From: Terebella lapidaria
Lineage: Eukaryota; Annelida; Polychaeta; Terebellida; Terebellidae
Reading direction: 5' to 3'
DNA length: 64,000 bases
Assembly: GCA_949152475.1 (NCBI GenBank)
Contig: OX424555.1
Span: 74,993,915-75,057,914, forward strand
The notes below the pieces were generated by a model. That model did not search any database and was not told the origin of the DNA. It saw nothing but the letters and a program-made list of their open reading frames with translations. The position numbers and the translations under genes are program-made. This document shows positions 36,098-50,800 of this stretch, piece by piece (the stretch's first letter is position 1; each line of letters opens with the position of its first letter).

Positions 36098-37497
36098 TCC
36101 CACCATCCATGTGGTATGCCACTGATTCTAGTGTTACATCAGGACGTTATTGACAGAGTTCCACTGATGTCACAATCTGGGTCTCAGAGGAAGCGGGAGA
36201 AATCTGTATATAGCTGCTGTAATGAGACAGTTGTGTAGATCACAAGTTAGATATCTGGGTAGATAGCAATAAGTGGTGTATTGTTACCCTAATGTACTAG
36301 TTACAGAGTGGGGTGGGGGTGAGGGGTGGGGGGCATTTACATAGACAATAGTGTATTGGGGAGGAGGAGCAAGATAATTGTGTTTTCCTTTACCTAGTGA
36401 TACGCATAACTACACTTGACTGTATAAGAGACCAGATATATATCAGATGGCGATTATAGTGGCTAAGTAACCATAGAATACAACTAATAGAATTGTACAC
36501 CCCAGCTACACACACAGACATACAGACGCACTGATATGCTATATGACCGTGTAATGACGAGCGATGATGTACACATATTTCCGCCTAGCTCTGACTCTGT
36601 CTGTCTCTGTTCATCAATCAATGAATACTCGACGGTTCTCTGTCAGCGCTCCATGCCCCAGGACCTATACCGATCTCTATTTACATAAATATATATATAC
36701 ATATATATGGATACATGTATATTGCATAAAGTGATGATAGCTCGGAGGCTGCAGACACGGGGCGGGTGGCCGGGCGACAAAGCCAACTGGCCTATATTTC
36801 ATACACATTAATCAGACCACACATCAAGTGACTGCATCGGTACAGTTTGGAGATATAGTATTGACACCCGCCCGCCCGCACAGAACTGCAGAAAATAGAT
36901 TCAGCATGTTTATTGGCACCCACCAGGATTTCCCGCACTTACTTAGCTGAATACACAACCCTACCCGGGTTAACACACCTGTGCCGGTCAATAGCGTATA
37001 GCTTTATCTCTATAGCATGTCATGACCTTACTCACTTCTTTAAATACCTTGCTTTTGATTTCACCAATATATAATGATAAATTTAACAGAAGCATGGACA
37101 CTTGTATCACTGCAGCCATGCATGCTGTACAGTAGTGAGTCTGTATTATACTAAGGGGCTGTTCAAATGGGGGTTTGATTTTATGATGAATATATTCCTA
37201 AAATATATTGTGTGAAAGTTAAGAACTATAAAGATTTACTATTTTATGTTTTCACTGGGATCAAGACCCAAACATGTGTGTATGTATACATCAACTAGCC
37301 TACGACTGGATGGACCAGTAAAGCTCCTCTCCTCTGTGGGCTGACCTTGACTTTCAGGCCTTCAAGATACATCAAATAAACCCATACAATTGATATACAT
37401 AACATGATAATAGCTCTCCCAGCGAACAATATGGCTATCGCTCGGAAGTCATGTTTATTCAGTATCTGTGGTAATGAAATGACAACTCAATATAGTA

Positions 37498-37830
37498 GTA
37501 GTAATTTAGTAGTAATTTATTGACATACATTCAATGGGTAATCATAAAGACAGAAATAGATTTCAAGAGCAACCATAATTGAACAAATTGAATTGACATA
37601 GGTTATTTGGTGATTATGTCCAATTTAAGTCCAGGGCTGCATGGCAATATTTAGCAACTAGAGAGAGTTCAGAATGGTTGTACAGTTCGTCGATGTTGTT
37701 GGCACATATCTTCAGATCAGAGCGAAGTGATGCAGTTTTAGCACACTTTAGTAGGATGTGCTCCTCTGTTTGTACGTCCTGTCCACATTGGCAGATTCTG
37801 TCCTGCATCGCCAGTTGGGGTAATTTATCA
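37498..37830 (-). mobile_element. 3' tail of a non-LTR retrotransposon (LINE)
   Basis: A minus-strand frame ending with a stop at 37614 encodes MQDRICQCGQDVQTEEHILL then KCAKTASLR. The C-x-C-G ... E-E-H-x-L-x-x-C pattern is typical of the Cys/His motif at the end of LINE reverse transcriptases. About 60 bases beyond the stop the minus strand runs into AATAAATTACTACTAAATTA and a TACTA repeat, which fits a LINE 3' microsatellite tail. Everything upstream (RT, endonuclease) is missing: a 5'-truncated, dead copy. Confidence 0.65.
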
Positions 37831-40800
37831 ATGAAGGGCTGCCAATAATAATCAGCTCTCTATTAAAGGGGAGATCTGGGGGGGGGGGACTTGGATTAAT
37901 AGTTGAGATTATCAGTAACACATCATACTCACATCATTAGGTACAGATTGTTTACTCTCATCTATAGTCCAAACTCAGCAGTTTATCCGCCAGCAAAAGT
38001 TGACTGATTGATTACTGTTACAATCCACAAAGTTCACCTTTGTCAATCAGTGACCGTTACAAGCGGAAGAGCGTTTAAGTGGTCCACTCATATCCTTGTT
38101 CACACCAGATAATCAATAACAACTCCAGAAATAACTGGTGTATGTATCCATCCCAAAACAAAAGTAGTGTCGTAAACACGTTAATCATTAATTAGGAGAA
38201 TCGTGGTGATTAATCCCATTCCAAGAGAATGACGTGTTGAAGTAGTACGCTCTATAAACAGATCACTTTTAAAAAGCCCTCAGTTCCAATACAACTAGCT
38301 CATCAGCAATAACGTGACACAAATAAATACCACCTACAGCCACCTAGCTCCATTCATGCCAGATCTCAGTAAACTGCTCTCGCTGCTCAAACTAATAGAT
38401 TTTATTACATATTGTAGCCGAGAGATCGAGAGAGAGCATAAGTGCGGGGGAGAGAACCCCACGCCACGCCACGCGCTCACACAAGTCAGTGGGCTGCCTA
38501 GTGGCACGGCTCATTCAACAGCTTCTTGACACTGTGTATGATATGTATCACGGCTCTCGAGTACAAAACCCCCTCACAACACAATACCAGCCGCTTTTTA
38601 AATAGTATCATCCTGCCGAGTGCACAAACTTCGATCACACCGAGCCACACCATGCATTGCTGGCATATTCAAATATTGCTAAAGAAAGGCATTAATGTAG
38701 ACAGAGCTAATGTTTATATAGCGAGAAAAAGCCAAGACTTTTCCCGCAGTTGAACCCACTACACGCCCATCAGCGGAGCGGTCCATATGGATGTTCTAGG
38801 TGTGTTTTAGTTCCCGACATCGCTCCTGGATCCAGTTTTTTGCCTGTATCTCTGAAGTAGTTCGGTTGATGGCCAGACTGTCAGTCATACAGCACCCATA
38901 ACTCCACCTGACTCCAGTCAGCTATCCACCGTATCTACAGGGCCAGGGGGGCTCACAGACATGCCATAACAAATCATTTAGCAAACTTGTGCAATCTGTA
39001 CCTCTCTTCCCCGCGGTACAAAAAATTACAACAAAATTGTTGCAATGCTGCAGCGAATAACCCAACAAAGAAAACCTTTCAGTGCAATTCGGATCTCATC
39101 GGCAGTTTTTTTTTAGACAGCTGCAGAGAAGTGTGTACAAAAAGCTCTGCAACATTGAATGTAAAATATGATGATCCTATTTTAAAGTAGTCCGCGTGCG
39201 AGGCTAACTTCACATGTAGCCAGCCTTACATCCGCTTTCTCGTAAAAATATTGACAATTCATTTGCAACAACAGTAATTAGCAAGCCATAGCTGGGTCAC
39301 GCTGAGCAACAGAGTCATTTTATGGGCTGGTATTTCACAACAACTCTGAAAAAATCACTCAACTAGCTGTCGGGGAGTATGTCTGCACGATGATTATGTT
39401 TTTATTCATAAGCTAATTGCTATTTTATACGCAACTACATCAGAACATAATGACCTTTGATAGGACCCTATTTATATCGGAAACATTCATGATACATGGG
39501 GCACAGAAAAGCTGAAGCCAAAAATAAGCCGTTGATGTTACCACATTTCTGCATGAGTTACGATGACGAGCAGATACGTCAGTCTGTAATCCTACTGAAG
39601 TACCCCCTCCATCGTCACCGAGACCGGCAGATTTATCAAATGCCGCTGATCTCGTCATTTGACACAGGATTCTTGAAGGCCCCTGCCTGAGGAGTACCGA
39701 TGACATTTCTCTAACTGGAGACAGGAGAACCCGCATCCCTCCCACACTTCCAACCCACAGCTACACCCGTGACCTGACTGGAGCAGGCCAGTAAACAAAC
39801 ACCTCCTCCACACACATATCAATTACCAGCAACATTAATTACGAAAAATCACCAATTTGTATGCAGTGTGCTGTTACAACACGAAAACAAAAAACAGCAG
39901 TGCTCTATTTTGGTCTTGTCGTATAACATTTTCATTGTCCGTCTCGATTTTCTTCTCGAAGAAGTGACTCAATTAGCGAATCATCGTGAGAACAATTCGC
40001 GAACAATTCGCGTGTTACAAAAGTTAGCATCGTGAAATGCAACAAAGCTGATGCACTTGCCAAGTGAGTCTGGTCCTTGACCACATTGATCCTGCGCTGT
40101 TGACCAGGGAATGACTCTCGGAGCTGTTATTGATCTCCGTTTGCCATTACCGCCTGCTGTCACTGAACAATGTATTCAGTTACCCAACAATTGGCAGTGT
40201 CCTGTGAGATTTAATGAGCAGAACACACACGTGGCTGATCAGTGTGTGATGACTGCAGTGGGAAGGTGGACTTGTAGTAACAGATTGCCAATCAATAGGT
40301 GGCTGGTAGGTCACACTGATAATCAGGCTGGGGAAGAGTGAGAGGGAGATACCTGTACCTCTGTAGAACTGTTACCTAACATCTCAAGCAATGTCACACA
40401 CTCGCGAGCAACAAGGCTGTCACCCAGGAAATAGTTGCCTTGGGAACCATGTCAGCACATCACCTCTGGAGACCCAGGGGAGTGAGAATCCCCCCCCCCC
40501 CCCTCAGTAATCCTGGCTCCCAGAGGCTATAGGGTCACACTGACCCTGCCACTAATCCTGCAGTGTCATATACATGATATACATGTAGGATATATTTCCC
40601 CCATAAAATCTAATCTACTGCTTTGATTTTTCATACCTAAACCATTTATATATCACTGTATATATTATATTTATGTGAAAGGGAGTATTTTCACATACCG
40701 GTATAAAACCCACAAACTTTTGGACGTGAGTCTTTTGATCCCTACAGACTCGCACAGTTTTCACTGTCTATCTGCTCTGGTCTGCCTCAACAAACGATCG

Positions 40801-43800
40801 CTGTCTCTGAATACTCCAACAATCAGTGGACATCCATCTCTTTGGTGTCTGGTGCCAATATGCAAATAAGTTGGGTAAAAACGTCATCTGTTATGTTTTT
40901 GCTCCTCCCTGCATGACACAGGCTCTCCAAGGACTTTGGGCCAGAGAGAGACGCAGAGGTTGACGGATCAGCTAGTATGTGAGAGTGGGGGGGAGGGGGT
41001 AATAAGGATCTGTGGGGGACTTATTGATTTGATTCGTCCTCATCAGTGCTGAATAACAGTAAACAACTCTGCAAGGATGTCGTGGGCCGAGGATTTTATC
41101 TGAGTGTGGTGGGGTGACATAGGAAAGGAAGGTCTTCAAATCTATTGTCTCTCTGTATTATCAAGAGAGGTATCAATTGTGAAACTGACCAACTGACCAC
41201 TAAACAATTCTGAATGTCAGTCTTATCACGGGATATAATCACGTGCCTAGCAATATTCATCTGCTAACGATTTAGCGGCATAGCTATGATCAGCTAGCTA
41301 TTATGGCAGATTTAGTGTGTTATCAATCAATAATGTCCCTTGCACATACTAGCTGTTGTCAGGCCATAGGCTCGTTAATAATTGACTGATCAATGATGAC
41401 CCGACACATTAGTATATGGCACTGTATTCTGACATCCAGTGCGTCATCGACCTGGCAAAATACTGAAACACTAAATGACAAGAACACAACATTTACTCCG
41501 GTACTCAATAGCCATTCAAACAACAAAAACAATTGACCTTAATAACTGGTTGGAACATGCATTAACATGATTAGAATATACATTACATGAAGCATGCTCA
41601 ATGTAATGAAGAGCTCACAAGATCTCTTATCGGCTGATATCATTATGTTGATAATCAACAGTTACCATAACAGCTAGCGGTATTATGTTGTATTACCCCA
41701 GATAGTAGGTAGGATTTTTGTTTGTGCCTTTAACCTGTTGAAGCTGGTGTTTAATTATTTTGTCCTAGTAACGACATTGATCAGCAGCTATACGCATGAT
41801 ATGCAGAACTTTATTTATAGGTTTTTTAATATGCTATGTGTTGCTAACTTTGTATATCAATATAGTCCTCAGCACATAAATTAAAATATTATTTTCTTTT
41901 ATTCTATCAGGCAGTATGGTTGAATGGGATGTGACCTTTAAGTAGCATTGGCTGGGCTACTTCATCAACTGACAGTGTGTTGAATAAAGAGATACAATCA
42001 CATACAGCTGGCTTGCTTTATAAACAAAAGCACAAAAAGCTAGAAACTGCATGAGAACGCCTGCCATTATTAATATTGATCTTTGACAATGCTGTCTACA
42101 GTAGTATGGATGATATACAAGTTAGTGAGGGACCTGGAAGGCTAACGAGCTATCTGAACGACGCCCTCCCTACACCATCATCTACGCACTAGCCCTGAAT
42201 CCCACCACAGGAATCGTCCCACTGGTTACCTAGATATCACTGCGTAATTAACATGACTTATGTAAGCGGAGGAATTGTTGCTCTAGCTACAGTCCAAGAC
42301 AGTGGCTCTATCTGGGTCATCCATTCACTGGCTCCAGCTCGACACACTTCTCCTGTAGCGTCCCTAACTAACTGCCAGCGGACATCGCCTTTCAGGCAGC
42401 GTCAAACTGATGGCGACAGAACAGAAAGAGCACCAACAACAAGAATGGACGCTATCGATCAGACCATCTCACCACTCGTTTAATTCCGCTTAAACACATT
42501 GTTCGTGTTTGGTTAATTCATCAATATCTGCATAACTTCAGCAATTATGCGCAGGACGGCACAAGCTACTTCTAAATCAATATTCATGCAAGGAGATAAC
42601 AGCGACGCGAGCAAGCAACCTTTGCTCTTGCATAGTGCAATACCCCCACCCGCCATACGACAATGATGGGTTTTTTCTCTCTCTCTGTCTCTATGTGAAA
42701 TATTGGATTGCTACTAAAACATGTTTCAGTGCACGCCTTGAAGAACTGGCTGGAGTTTTATGATCGCACAGTGTCCACGTACTAACCTGATAATGTACAG
42801 ACACTGTCACCCTCGGCTCTCCACATTGCCTGACATTTACATCATAATTGACCGGGTTGTGCTAACAGCTAGAGTGGTGGGGGGGAGGATTCTATTACAG
42901 AAAACCCGCAGTACACTGTCCAAAGTTGACATTCGCTTTGCACCTTGCAGCGTTTTGTTCTTTCGAATGACATACACAACAGAGCAACTGATCAGGTGAT
43001 TTTACAAGCTCAATATTTCGATAGGCTATCAATACTTCAGTGGGTTTTACTACGGATGGACAACTAAAGTATGAAAACACCACTGAAAACCCTGCAATAA
43101 CTTTCTAAACGTTACCATTTATATACTTCGTCAAACATTTACTTGTCTTTTTTTATCAAACTTTATATAAAGACTCATTTCCAAATCGTCAATGTCTGGT
43201 ACAAAAATCCTGAAATTATACTGTCAAATATTGATCAAATGAACAGATATATGACATGACAATTGCATATTGTCTGTAAAATATATTGGAGTACATGACA
43301 TATAGAATTGAAGATGGTCTGGAAGTTTATTCTAATGGTTACCATAGAGATTTCTCAGCATGTCCACATAATGGTATGCAAATGGTCAAATGTAGCCGAG
43401 GCATTACTCCCACTAGGTCTCGTAACAAGATATTCACCTGCTATTTATAAGTTTGCCAGATGAGTTGACATTCTCTTGTGTGAGATGTGGGATGACTGGA
43501 AAATGTGTCCAGCTCATGGGGTGCTTCTGTGTAGCTATGGTAATGTTAACCCACATGGTCATGCATCCTTCATGGACGATTGGTCCCACCGGGACCAACT
43601 GATTCATATCCTTCAATGACCAACTGTTACCATGGTTACCAGAAGTCAAACTTCAACAAGATCCTGCCCAAAATAGCGGGCCAAGTGCAGGCAAGGCAAG
43701 GGCACTGCACATGCTGAAGGGAGAGGGGGGGGGGGGGGGTGACGATGATGGAGGGCGACCGAGGTTATCCCAGAAAACTTGTTAGGGTGAATCAGTGGAG

Positions 43801-44455
43801 AGCTTGGAGCCGGATCAGGGGACGGGGGCGAAGTGGAGCGTCACAGGGTGCAGGATTGACGAGAAGTGAGTGACACGCTTGCAGGACGCGGGTCCGTGAA
43901 GCTATCAGCGGTCGGGGGAGGATGGTTCCCACTCAGGAACGCCACGGTCCCACGGCAGATGACAAGAGGAGTCCACGCTCCTATTTCACCGGCCCACCCG
44001 CCACAGAGACCGACCCCTGGAGACAGGCAACTGTAGCTCTCTGTCGATGCCACTGTGGTGTGATTTACTGCTGAAGATCCGTAATACCGCCGCAGGCCAC
44101 CGACAGCCATATTGAGGACATTATTAATCTCCAAGGAGTTACGTACGTGTTAGGCAGGCCTGAAAAAGGTGCAAGTTTATGGCAGCATGCATCGATTGCC
44201 ACTCTGCAGGTTTCTTTCTTTAGAAATTGTTTCTCTCATTCGAAGCATCCTAATGCATATCCTCTATTTCCTCTATTCCTTGTTGAAATAAATTATTTTC
44301 AGTGAAAATAAATGAGGGCAGATACTTCACAGGCCATTCAGAGCTCGAGTGTTGAGGGGAGTAAGAGAACGCAGTGAAGGAAAACTAGTGAAAAACTGAC
44401 AGGCATGAGAAGATTCTCTACCAGGTGTAAATATTTGATGTTCCACAAAATTCAC
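37831..44455. other. Noncoding, presumed ZMIZ 5' intron
   Basis: No gene, RNA or array recognised. Homopolymers at 37878-37888 (G), 40490-40503 (C) and 43725-43739 (G). A 97-codon minus-strand frame at 43841-44134 in a GC-rich patch has no recognisable domain; the patch might be a promoter or first exon, but I cannot support that. Confidence 0.4.
43725..43739 (+). repeat. Poly-G run, 15 bases
   Basis: Uninterrupted G homopolymer in noncoding sequence. Confidence 0.9.
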
Positions 44456-44464
44456 AGTCATTAG

Positions 44465-44845
44465 ATTCTTTACCAAATCAACAATCATTAGATTCTACAC
44501 CAAATCAACAATCTCTGGATTCTCCACCAAATCAACCAGTCCAGATTCTTCACCAAATCAACAATCTCCAGATTCTCCACCAATTCAACAATCTCTGGAT
44601 TCCGCCAAATCAACAACTCCAGATTCTCCACCAAACCAACAATTTCCAAATTCTCTACCAACAATTCTTCAGATTCTCCACCAAATCAGTGATCTCTGGA
44701 TTCTCCATCGAATAAAAAATCTCCAGATTTTCCACCAAATCAACAACTCCGGATTCTCCACCCAAGCAACCATCTCCAAATTCTCCACCAACAATCTTCA
44801 GATTCTCCACCAAAGCAATAATCCACGGATTCTCCACCGAATCAA
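44465..44845. repeat. Minisatellite with unit of about 27-30 bp
   Basis: Imperfect head-to-tail copies of CCAAATCAACAATCTCCAGA followed by TTCTCCA. The unit length near a multiple of 3 keeps a minus-strand frame open (repeated VENLEI-type peptide), which is not regarded as a gene. Confidence 0.8.
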
Positions 44846-47800
44846 CAATCAATGGTTCCAAAACTACGGTATACACAAGCAGTTTGCATGTACCACTGCA
44901 TTTACCATTACATGCACAAATTTCATGCAGAAGAGAATTGTAGATGCTTGAGACCTTTGAAGCTTTTAAGACTTCACTATGCATAAAAACTTGTTACATT
45001 GTAATTGACTCACTTAAGTAACGATTCTAAATCATGCTTGGGTGAGATAAACAAATTGTTAATTGTTTGTTAACATTTTGGTGATCTGGGTCAAAGAACT
45101 GGTCCGTAAAGTGCCATGACTATTAAAGGTCAACGGGCAAGCTACCAGAGGTATACCCTGTCCTCTCCAAGGTCACAACAGATACAGGAGGTTGCTGCTC
45201 AACATGCCTCTGTTTCTATGCCTTAATCCAATAGTTGGCCTCACAGCCACCGATTTACTGCCTAATGAAATAGGACGAGACCTCTATTACAGCAGGAAGG
45301 CAGAGTTGACCCAGCGCTGCTGCGACAAGACACCTTCATTCTGCTGGACTGCTCCCACATCCATGAACACAAGCAGCGGACACCCCCTTCATCCCGTCCC
45401 TCTCCCCATCAATTTATCTAACCTCTCCTAGCCGGCAGAATCAGCTCTCCCCACCATCTCACATCCTGATGTACTAAGGGTTCAGACCCATCGATCAGTC
45501 CAGACCCCTCCGTAAAGAGCTAACCCAGACCCATGGAACAGAACCAACTGAGGAGGGTCCCTCAGCCTGGGTCACCCAGCTCCCAAGTCAGCCAAAATTG
45601 GATATGGTCCTTGCCTGTTAATACCACTGAGGCACCGGCAGCATCCTTTCCCATCTTGTAATCTAACCAAGTCAAGTTATCTCCAGTCAATCTCACCCCC
45701 CTCACAGCCATTGCCCTGCTTCTCTCTCTCCCTCTCCCAAAAGTGTCTCTGTGCAGCCAGCAACATCGCCATCACAAAACTATCATCCTTTTATCGCTGT
45801 CAGTTTGTCTCCCCTTCACACCGCCTCGCCTCCTCCAGATCAACCTACACCGGCCACAGAACCTGATGGGCCAACCCAGACAAAAGAATAACGGACGACA
45901 GCAACAGAATACCAAATTTGATTAAATCCAACTGCACAGGAGTTTTTATTGATCTTGTAATGTGCATTCATCCTGTCAGAGGAGGGGTAGCACAGGGAGA
46001 AGGAATGACACAGATTGTTGGCCCGGGATTTCTTTCTGCCCACTTCTCATCCTTCCAGTAATGCTCAGTTTGCGAAATGATTTTTTGCCCCCATTTCGGA
46101 GCAAAAAGCTCAGTTTCATCAAATATTAAATCTTGCTCAGGACTTCCTTTATGGCTGCTGCATGACGCAGCCCTGTGATCATCACAACAATTATTGCAGA
46201 AGAATGATTAGCACTTTATCCTGACCATTCAGTCAATAAATTCTGTCCACAGCCGAATATGGTCGGGAGCGAGCTAAGAATTATGGACCTTGGAGGGCTT
46301 TTGCGCACAAGATTTTGCACTCTGGACTGGTGCAACAGGCCATCAGCCAAATAAAAAGATCCTAGTCGGGAGACTGGGGGACATGGCCATATCCCCAGTA
46401 CCATATTTCATGGGCGACTTTAGCAGTTTGACGAGGCACCAGACCCGTGCCGCCACCGCTGCCACCGACTGGCAATAAATGGAAACGAATGTCCTGGCCG
46501 GTGAGAGGATGTGAGCGCCATGCTAACAGGCTGATACTGGTCCCCTGGGAGCCGTGGACGGGTGATGATCGCGGCCGCTCCGGCACAATGATCCGCCGCC
46601 AAACAAAGGCCATTCTCCGGCAATAACCAGCGACAGTCGGGCGAGAGAGAGAGAGAGAGAGAGAGTGAGCGAGGGACCACTTCTCAAACTCATTCAAAGT
46701 TACCCTCGATACAACTCTGGGAACAAATGCTCACAATGAAGCGAGCGTAAATCAGTCAAGGGGAAAACCCAAACTAATCGTTCTGATTCTGTGGGCAAAG
46801 TAACAGCTACTTCCAAAGATGAACTTCAATGATTAGGAGTTCATGAGTTTAATCCATTCTGGGACATTTTGTACATCACACGACAAGATTACTGCTGTAA
46901 CTGGCATTAGGAAGTGATGGTCTGAATAATGCTCATGTAGCTCATTGTCACATGGTTACCGGTAATCACTGGGGTTTGTTTGGTGCTTAAGACTACTGAA
47001 TTAGCTTTTGTCACTGTAATCATAATAGGCTCATTACTTAACATGCTTAGTGTAATATTCACTGTGACCAACCACCATTGTAACACTATTAATGCCATAA
47101 AGGTAGCTAGCAATATGACAAATATATGATCCCCTCTCAACATAGAACAAATGTTTGGCATGGGAATGGAGGCCAGTGGAATACAAACAGCTCTTTCCTC
47201 AACAGGAGTCACATATTCAGCACCTCAGAGGCCAGAAAATGTGGACATTTCCAGGAGACACCTTGGGCCCAGGAGATGATGGCTTGATAAGTGTGGTCCT
47301 CTGATGGATGTTCTCACCCATATCCTTGCTCCCCTCTCCTCCACCTAGTAACTACACTAGGGAAGGTTCCCGGAGCAGCAAGGTCACCAGGGTCCAGGTC
47401 GGCATGATGAGGGGGGGGGGGGGGGGGGGTAGGGGCGGATAGGAGGGTGTTTGGGAACCAACGAAATCCATGTTGGAAAATCACCAAACATGGGCTGAAA
47501 AGTTGTGACTGGAAGCAGCAACTGGAACAGTAGATTGATAGGAGATCACATGTTGGACAGTGGTGGTGGGAGGGTTGGGGTGTGTGGGCAGGTCTAGAGA
47601 CTGTGAGGGGGTGCTGCTTCCGCTGGTCCACAAGGCACTAAATCACTGACAGCTCCCAGTGCCAAGAAGAAAGTCTGCTCTTCTGTCTCTTTCAGCAAAA
47701 AGACGAAGCAACCCGGGCTGGAGTCATGACAAATAGTTGCTGGTATTAGTCTCTGAAAACCTCTTCAACATGGGAGAGTTCACATAAGGTCCTTGCATGT

Positions 47801-50800
47801 CTTCAATCACTTAAATGGCCTGACTGACCAATTTTGGCCGGTGTTTTTCTCCCCTGCACTGACCGTGATGCAGTAATGACTGTGCAGGGAACAGTGCCAC
47901 CGGGCCCACTACAAAAATCTCAGAGTGAGACGCCAGCGGCAGAAATGTCCCCAGATCACCGAGAGCTTTCTAATAAACCGTGGGTCACTCGTCTACAGAA
48001 CCGTAAGTCATACTCAAGTGCTCGTTAGATTCGGGACTCGACACTGCACCAAATCACACCCCGGTCAGCAGTTTATTCAAGCTATAAAACAAAGATTACT
48101 GAGCTCCTCTGACAAGTTTTGTTGCACATTTATGCTAAGGTCGGGTGTCATCTGATTGCCGATTGCAGCCACTGATCTGTACTTACCATGCTGGCAGGCA
48201 GGGGGCAGCAGCTATGCACAGTAGATCAATAAATCCTCAATGTTAATCTTTTGTCAGCCTCCTAGTGGATAGGCACAGCGCATTGATTGTGACCGCGAAG
48301 CAGTCATACACGGCCAATGTATCGAAGCCAATCGCTCAAGTTGTCTGCGACACAATGACGAAAATCAATCACTATGACCTGGCCTCCAATAACAAGTTGA
48401 TTTAGCAACGGGCCACTAACACACCGTTGATTGCTGTGTAGTGCAGATTAACCGTGTCACAGTCGAGTCTGTAAGGACCTGTAAATACTTGTCAGTGTCG
48501 CTGAACAGCCTCAAAGTCCAACTCCCAAAGAAACATTCCGATCACGCTGCTATTTGCTTCGTGCGCATAAATAAGTAAAAGGCGCAGTGATTTGATTGCC
48601 GAGGCCTATTGACAGGCAGATACATATCAGTTTGTTTGTAGTGTGGAGGCTTGGAGTGTCACCCGCCCGCCCCAGGACGGCCCGGCCCCGGCCTGCTCTT
48701 GTTGGTGTCGACAACGAGCACTGCTCCCCCCCAGCCACTCACTCACGGCCATACAAATGACTGTAATAATGCTGTTATATTAGCAGCTGACAAGTAACAT
48801 GTCCTACAACCTTGCTATGGTCCTTACATGCCCCGCCGGTCTCTGTAGTGTTCTATCTCTGTCCGTCTGTCTGTAGGTATGACGTCCGCACCGCGACAAT
48901 CCAGTGTCTGATCATGTGATCAGATTTCTTGTAGCAGTCACACTTCTCAGATAGAGTACGTCAATGAGGAGATCCAACACTACACTGACAAGCTTAGGAC
49001 AGGTCCTTCAAAGTCAAATAAGCGTTCTGTTGTTCCAACTCCTACCCCCCATCACCCATCACTCCAGCACTCACTCACAAGGCTGTTGTCAAACATATGT
49101 CACCTTGTCAGCGCAGCACTACAAAAACTGTCCCAGCTGCTGCTGTACTACTACGGAACTTGGGCCATCTCAATCTGTGAGCAATTATTGCTCAACCAGT
49201 CAGCTATCCCTCCCCTCCCCCTCAGAAGTCCCCCCCCCCCATCCACCCTTCCCCAGTACCAAGGAAAATTTAACCTCCCCTGCACACCCACCTCTCATGA
49301 ACTTGTCCATGGAATATCATTGATTTATCGTGTTTTCCTATTGTTCGATGTTAGCACTAGATATGGTGACTATTATTAGAAGTAATTGATTATATTTGAG
49401 GGGGTAAGCAGGTTGTGCCACTAGCTGAAACCTATAGCCAGAACGCGACTCCCAGCTAGCCTGGCCCAGCACACAATCATGCACTACCTGCCAATATTGA
49501 TGTTTTATTGACGATACACGGCAATCAAGGTACAATGCAGTCAGCAATCGGTGTTATGTTACCAGTTAATATCTGACCATAACCACACAAACAGCCATGG
49601 ATCAGTACTCAATAGATATTTATGTAGCGCCGTTTCAGGGCAGAGAACACAGCCGTGTTTGAACATTGATATATCGACCACAGCGTCTATGTCATTGATT
49701 GTGCCTCCCTCGGCCAGACTTATTAACATTGATTACTGTCTCCATCAGGTGTTCACATTACTGCAATCCGCAATCCACGACTAAATGCCAGGTCATTACT
49801 GCAGTAAATGATGAATAAAATACCTAATTTTTGTAATTTATTGACAATTACTGGTATTGATTAATTTGTTTGACATAATCATGATAATGAAAACTACATG
49901 ATCTTGTATCCTCAAACCTCATCAACACAATGGACATTATATACCACAATACACATTTACCATAAGGTCATTTATCACAATCCTGGGGTTTATTGATTAT
50001 CTGGACATGAGGGCAAATGTGTTTAATTAACATGATTAATTACCTACTGTTGAAATTTAGTGGAATATCGAAATGTTCAGATAAACTCCGTTCAATATTT
50101 AGTCATCTCTAAAGTCCCATGGAGTTGAAATGATTTTCAGAATACATTGTATTGATTTGGTCAGTGCTTATTATGAAGCAGCTGTGTGAACTGTGTACTG
50201 GGGAAATTCTATCAGCTTGTTGAGCGGTGATAATGTGTTTTTGTTGAGTCTAGATCTGTCCGCGCGCTTGGCTGGTCATATCACCAGAAAACAACGGCAG
50301 CCTCGTCATAAGACAGACACGATTGTGTCTTTGTGCTGACGGGATCAATACTATTGCCATCTGTGGCAACATCAATACACTACGCCATGAATCTATCATA
50401 CCCATAGAACTGTTCACCAACACTGACGCTCTCCCATCAGTGTATACAATTAAGTAGTAGGCCAACAAAAACTACACAGCCGCTCTCAGCAAGCTGACTG
50501 CCTGCAGCTCGACTTGTGTCAAGTGCTTCATTGAAGATTCAATTGACAAGACTACAGATTGCTCACCTTTAATCCATTTGCATTTAATTACGGAGATATT
50601 GGACCTGTAAACCATATAGGAAAGGTTTAGTCTCATTTGGATACCAGCATCCATGTCCTTGTGAATATAAGTCACTTGTAATTATAGTATATAATCTAAC
50701 CTACATACTAGAGTTGGGTATTGGGCGGACAGCTATATTCCATTAATAAAAGTTAATTTGCCACTCGAGAATCTATGATACAGAAGCAATCAAGCCAAAT

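Larger units (their letters stand above)
28113..37495. other. Noncoding, presumed ZMIZ 5' intron
   Basis: No coding frame with a recognisable domain on either strand. Contains a CA run near 29611-29630, a TC run near 33478-33500, and homopolymers at 29111-29125 (G), 35634-35649 (G), 35794-35809 (C) and 36083-36097 (C). Several moderately GC-rich patches (30460-30720, 33690-33800) could be regulatory, but nothing proves it. Confidence 0.4.

Noticed and set aside
43841-44134. 97-codon minus-strand frame in a GC-rich patch
   Set aside because: No known domain, no supporting splice sites, and no match to the expected ZMIZ N-terminus.
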